From Favolaschia claudopus (Eukaryota > Basidiomycota > Agaricomycetes > Agaricales > Mycenaceae), in the NCBI GenBank assembly GCA_037176885.1, contig JAWWNJ010000033.1, positions 248,001 through 312,000 on the forward strand: a stretch of DNA of 64,000 nucleotides, read 5' to 3'. Under the pieces are notes generated by a model. The model had not been told where the DNA came from. It made no database searches and saw nothing but the letters and a program-made list of their open reading frames with translations. A program made the position numbers and the translations under genes. Shown piece by piece: positions 1 to 10,341 of this stretch. The first letter of the stretch is position 1. Each line of letters starts with the position of its first letter.

Positions 1-32
1 CGCATCCGCGCCCGGTCCCCGCCGCAAGGGGT

Positions 33-82
33 TTGATAGGAAGTTCCATATTTGGTAAGTAAATTGATTTCGCCGCAACTGT
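33..82. repeat. Terminal inverted repeat remnant of a MITE
   Basis: This stretch matches the right-hand terminus of the TA-type MITEs at 25337-25723 and 62516-62897. It shares the core CCATATTTGGTAAGTAA followed by GCCGCAACTGT. Only one end is present, so it is a solo terminus or a copy truncated near the window edge. Confidence 0.6.
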
Positions 83-668
83 CGGAAGCGCTAATGTCTT
101 ACCTTGAAGGAATCGCAACCGCAAGGGTGCTGTGAACGTCGAGATGGACGAGATTGAAGCCGCGCGCGCAGAGCACCACGTTTGCGTGATGGGTCGCGCG
201 ACGACCTTTTTGACGACCCTGCTGACGAGAATACTGGCCCCAGCGTCTTTCAAGTTTCCCGTGGGCCGTGAGTATGCCCCAAGTACCTTCCAGGCCCGAC
301 GCTGTACATAACGACCTGAGGCTCGTAAAGGTGATGTGGGCCGGCCCAATCTTACAAATCCGATTTAATACTCTATCTGCGAATGGTGAACGGTAGGGTT
401 GTCACTGAGGCCTGCGACCGCTGGCATGTTAAATTCGGCCATTACAGAAACCAATCACTTGACTCATAACTCGAGCACTTTCGACAAGACAAGAAGCTCT
501 GGTACGAATCCATTCTAACCACGGGAATGTGTACACTGTAAAAGCATTTTTCGTTGTTTGTTTTCTGGTGCTGCTCCTTGAATCTTTGTCCATAGTTTGG
601 GCTGTCGTGGTTTGAGGTTTCAGGTACTGATGGAGGTTGAGGTCTGAAGTCTCCGGTTAGCCGATCAT
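83..668. other. No recognisable gene
   Basis: I see no coding pattern, RNA gene or clear repeat here. The sequence is mixed-composition DNA leading into the dispersed repeat at 669. Confidence 0.4.
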
Positions 669-1284
669 CGAGTATATACTAGAAACGAAAACGAAAACGA
701 CTATATATAGAATAGCGTATAGATGGCCGGCGGTGCCCGTCGGCAGCAGGTTCAGAAACGAAAATGAAACAGTCGGCACGGAACAAGTCAAGGTCGGCTC
801 TATGATGTCATCACGCCAAGGGTCACGGTCACGTACATGCTTGCTCGATCGAAACGTTGAGCACCACTCAATCAAAACCCGTATATTGTTTCCAAAACGG
901 CTGTATGTTGGTTCCGATTCTCCGCTTTTGTACTCGCAGCTACCAAAAGTACCCGAAATTGCCGTTTTTCCCCGCAAATTGATATGCTCGTGCAACTTAG
1001 CTACTGCCGGCAGCCAACACAAATTAACCAAAATATAAAATAATAATATTTGTTTACTTTATGTAGTCCATTCTTGTTTCCTGTTTGCCTTTAGTGTTCG
1101 TCTATATCATGTTTGCCACGAATGGGTGTCGTAAAAAATTTCTATTTTATGATTCTGAAGTGCAGAGCGCACTGAGTCTTGCACTGAGTGATCTTCACTC
1201 TTAAATCAATTGATAATTTAGAGTGCTAAAGCACGCCGTGTGCGTGACCTGGTACAGCCACTCGGACACGTTCGGCAAGCACGA
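669..1284. repeat. Dispersed repeat R1, copy 1
   Basis: A block of about 600 bp recurs at 10342-10853 in the same orientation. Shared stretches include the GAGTATATACTAG start, ATGGCCGG followed by TGCCCGTCGGCAGCAGG, the AACTTAGCTACTGCCGGCAG segment, and the TGTGCGTGACCTGGTACAGC end. This copy is longer because a 47-bp piece of a MITE terminus (859-905, the family of 1285-1652) sits inside it. That piece is absent from the other copy. No protein domain is recognisable. Confidence 0.8.
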
Positions 1285-1652
1285 TACAGCCGTTTTGGAA
1301 ACAATATACGGGTTTTGATTGAGTGGTGCTCGTTCGTTAACGTTTGTGCTTACGTTTGTTGACCACTCTGTCATCGGCAAAGCCGGGAGCACCACTCTGT
1401 GGGGGCGTTGCCGTACCGCACCAATTGCCGTTGGTCCCTTGTTTTGGCCCTTGCTCGCAAGTCATGGCCGTGTCGAGCTCTGGGCAAGTAGCAGCCGAGT
1501 CTTGATCCTCAGTTCTGTTAACCCCCTGTTTTTTCCCGGTGTTCTCTGGGTGGCGGAAGCAAAGACTCAAATTCGGCCGAAGTGGAGCTGGTCATGGGAA
1601 GCAAGACAAAGGTAAGCACAAACGAACGAGCACCACTCAATCAAAACCCGTA
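1285..1652. mobile_element. TA-flanked MITE with about 40-bp TIRs (family B)
   Basis: The ends are inverted copies of TACGGGTTTTGATTGAGTGG and its neighbouring GTGCTCGTTCG segment, at about 1307-1350 and 1612-1652. TA lies at each outer edge, as in Tc1/mariner-type elements. The left side carries an extra outer arm (TACAGCCGTTTTGGAAACAA) that is missing on the right. Related copies occur at 16477-16642 (left half), 25848-26502 (complete, inverted) and 859-905 (one end). No transposase is present, so it is non-autonomous. Confidence 0.75.
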
Positions 1653-1689
1653 AGCTGTTTTACGGTTTTTGTCCGGTTTTTTATGTATC

Positions 1690-2052
1690 AGCTCATTCGG
1701 CGGTTGTTCAGTTGTATGCCCGGTCCGGACAACTGCCCACTGCGGAAGCCCTGGCATCAAGAGGAAAGCTCCCATCCAGCTTGTGTAGATTGGGGTGCAA
1801 TGCTGTCGAGAGCATGCAGCACATATTTGTGGACTGCACCCATTTTTCTCAGTGGCGCATCGACACGGCTAGCGAGCTTGTCGCGCGAACCGCTGTGAGG
1901 CTGAACGAGGCTGGACTTTCCGATGAAGAACAAGGATCTGTTTTGCTCGCAGCTAAGTCCCTCTTTTCTGATAATGCTGTGACTTGGCCGCTGAGAATGT
2001 CACAGTATTTTCTCTTTCCTTCTTTTGGGTTCATCGAGGTACTCGTACCTAA
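1690..2052 (+). pseudogene. LINE (non-LTR) reverse transcriptase C-terminal remnant
   Basis: The reading frame beginning near 1712 has LYARSGQLPTAEALASRGK, then LPSSLCRLGCN, VESMQHIFVDC and SQWRIDTASEL. This Cys-x3-Cys ... His-x4-Cys pattern after a LxxLRSGxLPT-type segment is typical of the zinc-binding region near the C terminus of non-LTR retrotransposon ORF2 proteins (zf-RVT type). The endonuclease and RT core are absent. The frame runs into the MITE at 2053, which terminates the homology. It is a dead 3' fragment, and the parent clade cannot be set from this piece. Confidence 0.65.
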
Positions 2053-2447
2053 GAGCCTGTTCGGATGCACAATAGGAATCCTATTGCTATTATTCTTCCT
2101 TTTACAGCAATCGAATTGTTGAGAATTGTCGTGATGGATACTGTCACTCGTCACTTGATGCCGAACTGCTCGGCGCGTGGGTGGACATTCTTGCTACATG
2201 GACGAGTCTTAGAAACAGAGGCATCATTAAGTCTGCCAGATTTTACGCGCCACCGACAGCCCCAGAACTCGGCCAACGCGCTTGAAGTCGGCGGGAACTA
2301 CGCATCAAATCACAGGTCGGGTCACAGGCGATGAGTTCCGTCACGACAATTCCAGACAATTCCGCGGACAAGTGCGGACAATAAAATTACTGTAAAAGGC
2401 AATACAATAGCAATAGGATTTAATTCATTGTGCATCCGAACAGGCTC
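2053..2447. mobile_element. PIF/Harbinger-type MITE, 395 bp, TAA target duplication
   Basis: The ends are inverted copies of GAGCCTGTTCGGATGCACAA. The arms continue imperfectly through CCTATTGCTATT to CTTTTACAG. TAA directly flanks both sides (2050-2052 and 2448-2450), the 3-bp TWA duplication typical of PIF/Harbinger elements. The interior has a short protein-like frame (LLGAWVDILATW) that could be captured LINE tail sequence, but no transposase. It is inserted at the end of the LINE remnant. Confidence 0.8.
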
Positions 2448-2699
2448 TAAGTAGATTCGCTACGTAGATGAATAACACATGTTAAATAGTCCGAATTTTT
2501 GCTTGTTTGTTTGTATGTGTTTGTATTTGACGGGTATCACATTTTCCGTTCAACTCCAGCTCAGTCAAGTACTGCGCACAACTGGTAAGCTGCGCTTGCA
2601 AAGGTACCATTTCGTCCCGCTGTCCTCATTCTTTTCTATCGCCTGGTTACACGGGAAGAGTCATTCATTTGCCCTTTGCAACTCTTTGCTAGTGATTTT

Positions 2700-3133
2700 A
2701 CTGACCTCTACTCTATACAGAGAAGCTCGCGGAGAAAGCGAACAGGACTACAGTTGCGGGCAATGCTGTGGAACATGCAGACTCGCTCGAGACGCTGCCA
2801 ACCCAAAGGTCGAGCGGGGGTGCCATCCGCCAAGGCAAAAAGTATCATGTGAGATGGTCTTCTCTGCAGTCCTTGGGCAAAGATTACAGCCCACAGCAGA
2901 GCCAAAGGAAATGCCGCAGCCGTGCAAGAGTCAATGGAGGCATTGGCCAACTCGCGCGGATTGTTCCTGGCGGCTCTGAGGAACGAAGCCTAGCGGCCAT
3001 CGTGTCACGGGCAGCTCAGTACATCCAGTATCTCGAGGAGAATGAGGCACGTATGACTGAACTAATGACGTTGGAAAGGTTGTTGAGGGACGATGAGATT
3101 GAGAGGCTGAAGGCGCAGTTGAAGTACTACTGA
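2700..3133 (+). pseudogene. bHLH transcription factor fragment
   Basis: The frame ending at 3133 contains RARVNGGIGQLARIVPGG, then AAIVSRAAQYIQYLEENEAR, then a leucine-rich tail finishing ERLKAQLKYY. This matches helix 1, loop and helix 2 of a basic helix-loop-helix domain followed by a short leucine-zipper-like helix, as in fungal bHLH regulators. The basic DNA-contacting region before helix 1 is poor, without a clear ERRRR motif. A splice-acceptor-like ACAG at about 2720 may start this exon, and no upstream exons are recognisable. The stop codon lies in TGACGTCA, which begins the MITE-like terminus at 3131. It may be a gene tail left by rearrangement or a captured fragment. Confidence 0.5.
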
Positions 3134-3176
3134 CGTCACTTCATCAGCGGGAATTTTTTTTCGGAACGCTCCACAC
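3131..3176. repeat. Solo MITE terminus abutting the bHLH stop codon
   Basis: TGACGTCA, a T-run and TCGGAACGCTCCACACTGT here parallel the right end of the inverted-repeat element at 26501-26849 (TGACGTCA, T-run, TCGGAGCGCTCCAGTGTT). Only one end is found, so this is a truncated copy. Confidence 0.55.
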
Positions 3177-3184
3177 TGTGAAGA

Positions 3185-3420
3185 TGCGGGCACATGAAAA
3201 TCGTGTACCTTGGTACCCCGATTTTCATGTACCCACGCTCTGAAAATCAGTCGTCCCCGGATTTTCATGTACCTAGCGCTCAGATAAAATCATATTCTTT
3301 TTTGACGTTTTCATGTGCCATTTTAATGTGCTCAGTACATGAAAATCATTTAAAAGTTCAGAGCACCGTCTCAAATCATGGGCATCGTACATTAAAATCG
3401 AGGGAGGGCGAATTAAATTT
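3185..3420. repeat. Cluster of ATGAAAATC / GATTTTCAT inverted motifs
   Basis: The motif GATTTTCATGTACC and its complement occur repeatedly in about 200 bp. The pair around 3194-3230 can fold into a hairpin with arms CATGAAAATC and GATTTTCATG. A further CATGAAAATC lies near 3340 and ACATTAAAATCG near 3391. No ORF or known element explains it. Confidence 0.6.
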
Positions 3421-4299
3421 ATAGGAAAAATATATGATATTGAGACTATACAAATGGTACAGTACGGCAGCTACGATTCAGATTGCACTCGACACCCTTG
3501 CTCGGCGCTCAACGGCGACACTTTTCGCCTATCAGACCGGAGAGAGAGAGAGCTAACGTCCTGCGACTAGATGGTGTCAATGAAGATATAGACATAAATC
3601 AATACACATCGACACAGCAATGACGCCCGCTCCTGGCCATCCGTCTCGTCATACTATCCTATCATCGTGTTGATCTTCGTTGCTGGAATCGTTGTAGCTG
3701 TCGCGACAAGTGCCTGAGATCACGACAAGCAGTCAGTGCAAGTTTGAAGACCATCCACTTTGTTGACGTACCACGGTTCCCAAATACAGCCCACCCCTCT
3801 CCGCATGTCTAACCAACTTGTGCGGGCGTTGTTGCTGGCGGGATCTGCTACGTCAGTGTTGACTCTAGCAAGAGAGAGAGGGATAGAGCGGGGGCGGTGA
3901 CAGCGACGGCGACGGCGACGGCGACAACGGCAACGACAGCGATGGCGATGCCGACGACGAGTTGGCGAGATGGTGGTGGTGGTGGTAGGGCGACAAGAGA
4001 GTGTGAGAGCGTCCGCAGCATATGTGCTGCGGATGTGGAGCTCTGACCTCACTGTCCGGCAACTCGGCATTTGGACTTGGACGTGCTTTTTTTGCCCTGG
4101 ACGGCGCTGTGATGGGGAAGCTTGCTTCCCCATCCATCGGTACTTATAGGGCTCCAGAATGCAGATGCTTACAAATGTCCGTCCGGATGCTTTGTAAGCA
4201 CTGTCCTGGAGTCCTGAGTCCGGACTTCGGGAATGACCGTCACTGTCATTGTCATGTGACTTCGGACTGCACACCGAATTGGCGCCGAAACATGTTGGG
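3421..4299. other. No supported gene; short microsatellites
   Basis: A GCGACG-type triplet run lies near 3898-3930 and a GGTGGT run near 3972-3987. The minus-strand Ser/Pro-rich open frames over them are products of the simple repeats. A palindrome (TGGGGAAGC TTGC TTCCCCA type) sits at 4113-4132. It resembles those at 5225-5242 and 60259-60276. Confidence 0.5.
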
Positions 4300-4321
4300 T
4301 ATGTGGACAATGGTCCACATA
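4300..4321. repeat. 22-bp hairpin, copy 1 of 3
   Basis: Arms TATGTGGAC and GTCCACATA flank the loop AATG. The same 22 bp occurs at 20339-20360 and 48724-48745. AGGAG follows each copy, and copies 1 and 3 are preceded by ACATGTT(G/A)G. It looks like the end of a short mobile element or a protein-binding palindrome. Confidence 0.7.
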
Positions 4322-5990
4322 GGAGGGTAAGCTTGCTTCAGTGCGAATGGGAATTCAATATCCTAGTTGAATACTTACGTCCAATTCATCCATATACAGT
4401 AGCTAATCTTGCTGAATTAATTCGGGCAACATTACTGGCTCGAGCAGTTTTTCGCCCGATTTGGGTAACCAACTTATTCAGTTGATGAACCTCAAAACCG
4501 CCTCAGTAACCGCCCTCATATTCACCTTCAAAACTCTTCTGCTCCTGATGAATCTGGTTGCAGTGACTCAGCGGCCCTGTTTTTTTCCGGATTATTGATT
4601 TTGACAGCTAAAGCTTGGCTAAAGCTTATACTCACTGGATAGTGGTAAGTATATCCAAGACACTGGGACTCTGGTAGTAGCACAAAGTCTGGTAATTTTT
4701 TTGAAGTTGCTCAAAGCATTCCCTGAGCCCCGGCACTTGTGACAAAGTGCTTCAAGTGCTTGTAACTTGAGGAGACTCAGTGTTACAAAACTGGATGCTT
4801 ACTGAATTCTTTCTCAATGAGCAAGCAACCATTGAGTATATAAATGTTGGTAAGGTACTGTACATATATTGATCACAGCACATGAGGTTCAAACAGGCCA
4901 ATTGAACTTGAGCTGAGCAAGAGTTGAACCAAAGTTGAGCACTCGGAGTCGGAAACATTTGTGATTGCCTCATAATGAGCTAGCAAAGCGTTATGCTCTG
5001 TTGGTTCATAAACATCCAGGAACTTAACACAAACAGAATTCAGACACGGAATTTAGGGTCAGATGTGTATTGACATTCACATATATTTGAATGGTGAGCA
5101 CAACAAAGTGGCTCCAGGGCCTCAAGCCTGGTACTTGAAAGGCCTCTTGAGTCAGTAGATCTGCAAAAAGAAAAACTCTTTGAGGTTCCGAAGGACTCAA
5201 AATCGCAAAGAGAACAAGTTGATTGGGGGAGCTTGCTCCCCCCTTTTGTCTGGTTCCCGAAAAGTGGATGGCTGTGCAATGTGCCTACTCTCCCACGGGT
5301 ACGCCATCAGTACGTGATGTTAAACAGAGCCTTATAGAGACAAGTGGCCTACTGTACAGCGGCGCAATCAGGGGAAAGTGCAATAAAGAAATACTCTCAG
5401 CCTAGGGGTCGCATCAATAGGGAATTACTCCCGACTTTCGAAGAAACCACAAAAGCAGGAATACCATCAACTTCAGTTCACACGGTTCCGAGTCCATCAA
5501 TTCCATTGCCCCCCAACAAAAATCAGAACCATTAGCCTGGGCAGCAGTCAAAATTGCACAAATTCCTGAATTCAGCTCTATGGTAGCAGGTTTTACCGGG
5601 ACTGCGGCACTAAGACAAGAAGTATGGCTTGAGTTGTGTATGTAAGGCTGATTTAACGAAACTTTGCCTTTGCTTTGCCTCTCACAAGATCCTTTCTGTT
5701 CAGGCTGGACGGAATTAGCGCAAGCTCCCCCTTTTCTGTAAGCCGGGCACCGGCATTACAATACATAGTTTTTTTGAACTTCCAAGATTTGGCGGGTGGC
5801 TGTGCTAAACGTAATGCTTATATAAGGGTGCCGGATTGGCGTGACGCCTATCTTATAAGGTAGTGAGGGGATGGTGATGGCGATGCGACGGTACGGGTGC
5901 AAAGGATGATGAAACGACGAAAAGAAATCGGAACGGAGTGGAAGCTCACGGATCAATCCTACAACACTTTTGTCAATACCGAGTACAATA
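4322..5990. other. No supported gene; possible ORF fragment at 5344-5637
   Basis: Most of this stretch is AT-rich and featureless. A perfect palindrome GGGGGAGCTTGCTCCCCC lies at 5225-5242. Downstream, a frame from about 5344 reads protein-like (RINRELLPTFEETTKAGIP). After a one-base shift it continues as PLAWAAVKIAQIPEF to a stop near 5637. I do not recognise it, and it could be chance or a degraded exon. Confidence 0.3.
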
Positions 5991-6168
5991 GTGCGTTATG
6001 CATTATGAGATCGCAAAATTGATACAATTTGGCCGCTTGTGGCGCTCTTCTAACGCATATGGGTACTATTCACGTCAAAAACACCAGTTTATAACATGTT
6101 ACAGCTAAATCCAAGATTTTGACCGCTTTTACGACAACTGGTGGACAATCCGGCATCTGCCGCACTTC

Positions 6169-6289
6169 CATATATAGTAAATTCGTGACAATGTCACATA
6201 TGTCACCCGGTGTGACAGTATGCAGGAATGCATATTGCTCATAATGCATAGCGCTTGGAGGTCCACGGACGCTTTGCATTATGAGATGT
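6169..6289. repeat. Dispersed repeat R2, copy 1
   Basis: This block recurs in inverted orientation at 11769-11891. Shared parts include the CATATATAGTA segment, the TGACAATGTCACA palindrome and GTATGCAGGAATGCATAT. The inner 50 bp is a hairpin with ends CTCATAATGCAT and ATGCATTATGAG. Similar CATAATGCAT palindromes lie near 5998, 13490 and 15160-15190. Confidence 0.7.
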
Positions 6290-7154
6290 TCAACTGTATC
6301 TCCAAGTGTAATTCACTTCAAAACCAAGTGACTCAATGTCGTGGAATGTTCCACTCACATAATTGGACCCCATGAAATTTTCTATGATGAATTTCACAAT
6401 TTTGTCGTGAAATCCACATGATTACCTTGTGACTTTTCACAGCAAAAAGGCATGAATGGGCTATGGGAATTTCAGGGGGTTTGCCGACCACCCGTTACGA
6501 CTGAAACGAAACGCGTCGACCGTTACACGTTACGTTTCAGTCATTCAGAGCTTTAACAGTTTAACAGTGTGATATACTTGTGATATTCGTCTACGTGATT
6601 AAACACTTGGGTACATGTACCTCGACGAACCCAAAGATGAAAAGCGGTATTTAGAGGGAAAGAATAATCCGTTCAACTCGTCAGCTGAGACAAAGTTAGG
6701 CAAGGCGCATAATTGGACAGCTAAACCGGCCGGGATTGTTGCGGCGACTTCTTGTGGGGCGTGGTGATATCCGGGTGATCCGCGAAGCCGATCATTATGT
6801 AATACCAAACTGTGCAGGGGCACCCTGGCGCAGGACGGAGGATAAGTGGCGTGTTGGGTATCCTGCGGTCCTGTAGGGGAGCCAAATGGCCGTGGGCACG
6901 AATGGGAATGCTATGATGCTGGTTATGAGCCTCGAATGGGCGGGATGAACTGGATGTGCAGTGTGAAGTGCGGATGACGATGATCAACGCAAATGAGCGG
7001 TGGACGTGGGCAACAGCGTGGGGCGTGGGTAGCGGGCGTGGTCAGGACGATGGACTGTCGTCCCTACAGAGTGCCTGGAGCTCAGTAGGAACGGAACATG
7101 AAACCGGAAACCGGGGGTGGTGGTGGTACGGGTTGTAGTTGTTGTAGCTCTACA
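6290..7154. other. No recognisable gene
   Basis: Two minus-strand frames (6599-6823 and 6721-6987) are open, but they show no domain, splice structure or codon pattern I can support. An inverted GACTGAAACG / CGTTTCAGTC pair sits near 6499-6542. Confidence 0.35.
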
Positions 7155-7323
7155 GTAGAGCTTATTTGCAACCGGTGAAAAATAGGAATTACCCTACCTA
7201 GATGTCAATCAATTCTCACATGTGGAGCGGAAATTTGTGCCAGTACGCGCCTCTCACTTTTCACAATTCTCGCTTAGCTTTGTACTTGAAAATCTGCTTC
7301 TCACCGGTTGCAAATAAGCTCTA
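7155..7323. mobile_element. TA-flanked MITE, 169 bp
   Basis: Perfect inverted ends TAGAGCTTATTTGCAACCGG (arms about 23 bp) lie at both termini, with TA at each outer edge. There is no ORF of note inside. This is the structure of a Tc1/mariner-type MITE. Confidence 0.8.
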
Positions 7324-8399
7324 GTATGTGTTCCGAGATCCAGAAATCACTCTTGGTCCATGACGGCGGCAATTGTGACTGTGACTGCTGAGATAAGGAT
7401 GCAAACTTCCCACGCCTTCCATCTTACAAAAGGCCAAATTGAAATCCGGGACGGGGAACAGTAAGTTATAAGAAGGAGATATTGAAGAAGTGGGAAAGGC
7501 TACATGGCCAATGCAGCTCGCACCCACAGAAAGGGGGGTAAGAAGCGCCGAGAGCGATGGAAAACCCCGTGTGCCGACGCACACCGCAATTTGGTACGTG
7601 ACTTTCTTTACGATGTACTGAAGCAATACTGAAGCGACTTCTTACCAATACCAATCAGTCACCACCCGCGCTGAACAGGCAGCTGCCACCTAGGAAACGG
7701 CGCGGACTAGCGGATGTGAGCAGAGACTTGGCCTCAAAATTTGAATCCATGCGGGAGTCCATGACCTGTCCAAGTGACGTCGGCAGAATGGTATTAGGTC
7801 CTCCGTTCCAGGAAAAGAACATCACCCACCTTACAGAATGGTGCGTTGGCCTCTGATTTTCGAAGCCTTTGAGACATCCCTACTTATCGCTAATCGGCTG
7901 CTGTTTATTAGTGCGGTCAGGCAGGGATAGTGGTCCTTATTCGTGATGTACGAGGTCGATTTGGCAAAAGGTGTGGTAGCATGGCTCACCATTCATTGTC
8001 GCAAAAATCAAAAGTCCAAGATAACTTAAGATGACAGTTACTTACAGCCCAGGCGATAGCTCAAACATTGTTTCATCTGTTGTTCGTGAGCTTGATTCTC
8101 ACTTGGGAGCTTGAGGAGTATTGGAATCCCACCAATTGCGTGCCACAAGAACTTTGGTTTGCTTTCGTAGTGAGCAAAGACATTGATATTCGACCGAACC
8201 CAATGTGAACCCATACCCGTTTTGACGTTCAAATTTAACGTGCTCTTCCCGATCTTGACTCTCCTCTGGTATGCCTGTTAATCTTAGCATCTGTCTGTGC
8301 TCGCAGAGTAAAAATTTACCGTCTTACCTATCAATTGCCCGGGTTTTCATTTCAAGGAAGGAGATGGCAATGTACTGTCGGTGGATGGAGATGGAAAGA
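7324..8399. other. No recognisable gene
   Basis: Minus-strand frames at 7321-7654 and 8038-8290 are short, lack domains and are not supported. Nothing else stands out before the Copia LTR. Confidence 0.35.
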
Positions 8400-8715
8400 T
8401 ATCAGGGTAACCGGCAAGTGGGGAAAGTCGAGGTTGTAATCTAGGATGCATGACATTTTAGCAGATAGAACGAATTTGAGAGCGAGAAAGAAGAAGAGAA
8501 TTGATAATTTGGTAGGTAAATTGTTACAGCTTTTATACTCTACAAAATATACTAGAATGTTCTGAATAATGAGTCAAACTGAGTCAAGTAGGAGTAGGAA
8601 ACTATCTAGAGAGTAAACTGGAAAGTTCGCGTTCGGGCGTGCTTAGTAAAGATCCGTACCGAAGGCGGTGATGCGCCTCGGCATGGTTCGGCTTGGTTAG
8701 CCAATTATTCCAACA
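8400..8715 (-). repeat. Copia 3' LTR (minus orientation)
   Basis: Read on the minus strand, a polypurine tract (CTTGAGGGGGAG, about 8716-8727) is followed at 8715 by TGTTGGAATAATTGG. This is the standard start of a Copia LTR. A TATA-like AGAGTATAAAAG lies inside at about 8533. The far edge is not defined by a second copy, so 8400 is approximate. Confidence 0.75.
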
Positions 8716-8722
8716 CTCCCCC

Positions 8723-9593
8723 TCAAGCCGAACTCAATCCCAGCGCCTGAACCATCGGCTTGAATTTGAACGACGCGAGAGATTTGGTGAGCACATCTGC
8801 TGTCATGAACATGTTTGGCTGCATGCCAGTGTGGTAGTCCGGGATTGTCGACAAAACGGGAAAGGGTACATGATGCAAACGCGATGTCGGGACGGGTGGT
8901 GGAGCAAAGCCAGATGAGACCGCCAATCAACTCGCGGTAAGGATATTTCTTCATCTCGGCAATTGCCTCTGGTGTCGTAGGGCATTGTTCGCGGGTAAGT
9001 TGAACCGTGGGATCCAGAGGTACTGAAACTGCTTTACAGTTTTCCATGTTGAATTTGCGTAGCAGGGAGTCGATGTAGGTCGTCTGAGACAACGCCAAGG
9101 TGCGTTTCTCCCTGTCGCGGGTAACCTCCATCCCAAGGAGCCAACTAATCGGTCCCAGCATCGTGATTTTAAAGATGCGACCAATCTCCTCCTGGATTTC
9201 ATCAATCAGCGCGGGGGAATTTCCCGTGATGGTGCTGTCGTCGATATGGATGGCCATGAAGATGACCTGGCTGCCTCGAATGAGGCGGAAGACAGCGTAG
9301 TCGGAGCGCAGGGGATAGATGCCGAGTTTAGCGAGTGCAGCAGTTAAGGTCTCGTACCATTTTCTGCTGGCTTGCTTGAGTCCGTAGATTGTTCGGCATA
9401 GTCGTATGACTTCGTTTAGATTGCCGTTGGTGAAATGCGGCGGTTGCTCCATGAAGATCTCTTCGTCATTGACATGACAGGACTGTGGTCGCCCCAACTT
9501 ATCTACGATGTCCAGGGCTTCCCTGATGTTGACCTTCTCCACCGTCCCCACTACGGCGCACCACCTCTCATCGCAGGGGATCCATCCCATCAC
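8723..9593 (-). pseudogene. Copia reverse transcriptase fragment with RNase H deleted
   Basis: The minus frame shows Ty1/copia RT landmarks: DEEIFMEQPPHF, IYGLKQASRKWYE, the catalytic IHIDDSTITG, LGPISWLLGMEVTRD, then RELIGGLIWLCSTTRPDIAF. After LSRFVDNPG the frame shifts at about 8810. The other frame supplies the pol C terminus, MTADVLTKSLASFKF, and a stop just before the polypurine tract. The whole RNase H domain that normally lies between these parts is missing. Gag, protease, integrase and the 5' LTR are also absent. It is a 3' end of a dead Copia element, and it differs from the Copia fragments at 16643 and 22180, which retain 5' regions. Confidence 0.85.
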
Positions 9594-9944
9594 TCCTGAG
9601 ACGAGATTCTACTGTCCGGCCACACTGAATCAGACGGCACGTTTAGATTCGTTTCTCAATTTATACCTCAATCCAACGAACACATAGTTGATGTAAACTA
9701 CCGGTGCACCGGATATGGTTCGTCTACCGTTTCCCGTCTCTGCGTTTAACTGGCTCTTGACACATTCATTAGTCAATACGAATGAAGACTCAGCCCTAGC
9801 CTTAAGCTCATCCCCAGTCTCCTCATGGGGACTTCCAATGTCGTACGATCCTTATATGGGTTATCATGAGACAAACGGTCCAGGTAATACGGCAGCACTC
9901 ATGATGAGGTTGGTGAGGTTTAACTGACAATCGGCCGACCGAAT
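9594..9944. other. No recognisable gene
   Basis: I see no domain, splice pattern or repeat between the Copia fragment and the next MITE. Confidence 0.35.
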
Positions 9945-10114
9945 TACAGTCGAAGCTGTCGTAACCCATAGGTCTCGGTGGAGCCCCAAAGGTATGGGGT
10001 ATAACAAAGTTATGGGTTATCCCAGCCAAAAGTCAGTAAAAATCCTTTAAATATGTATGGGTTAAAGCAGATTATGGGTTAGGAGAGCTATGGATTATGA
10101 CAGCTTCGACTGTA
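9945..10114. mobile_element. TA-flanked MITE, 170 bp, CAGTCGAAGC ends
   Basis: The ends are inverted copies of TACAGTCGAAGCTGTC, continuing into TAACCCATAG (27-bp arms with two mismatches). TA lies at both edges and the element starts CAGTC, as in Tc1/mariner elements. The interior repeats ATGGGTTA motifs. Single ends of the same family occur at 48566-48592 and 49376-49402. Confidence 0.8.
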
Positions 10115-10341
10115 GTGTCATTCGAACCTGTTGCCGATCCTTACGAAGATATTCTCATCTCTTGTTTGACCGGCAAGGGAATTCAGGTCCCCCCAACCAG
10201 CCGGAATCTGGGCTTTGGTGCTTACATATCTTCCTTGATAACTTACCATTGTTTCTCACTTTTGCCAGGCTGGTGCCGCTCCTCGCGAATGACTCTAAAC
10301 CCAATCTGCCCTTTCGTTTGCTGATCGCATTGGCAATACAT

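Noticed and set aside
3720..4310. Minus-strand ORFs over the GCGACG and GGTGGT runs
   Set aside because: The translated Arg, His and Ser runs are products of simple repeats, with no domain.
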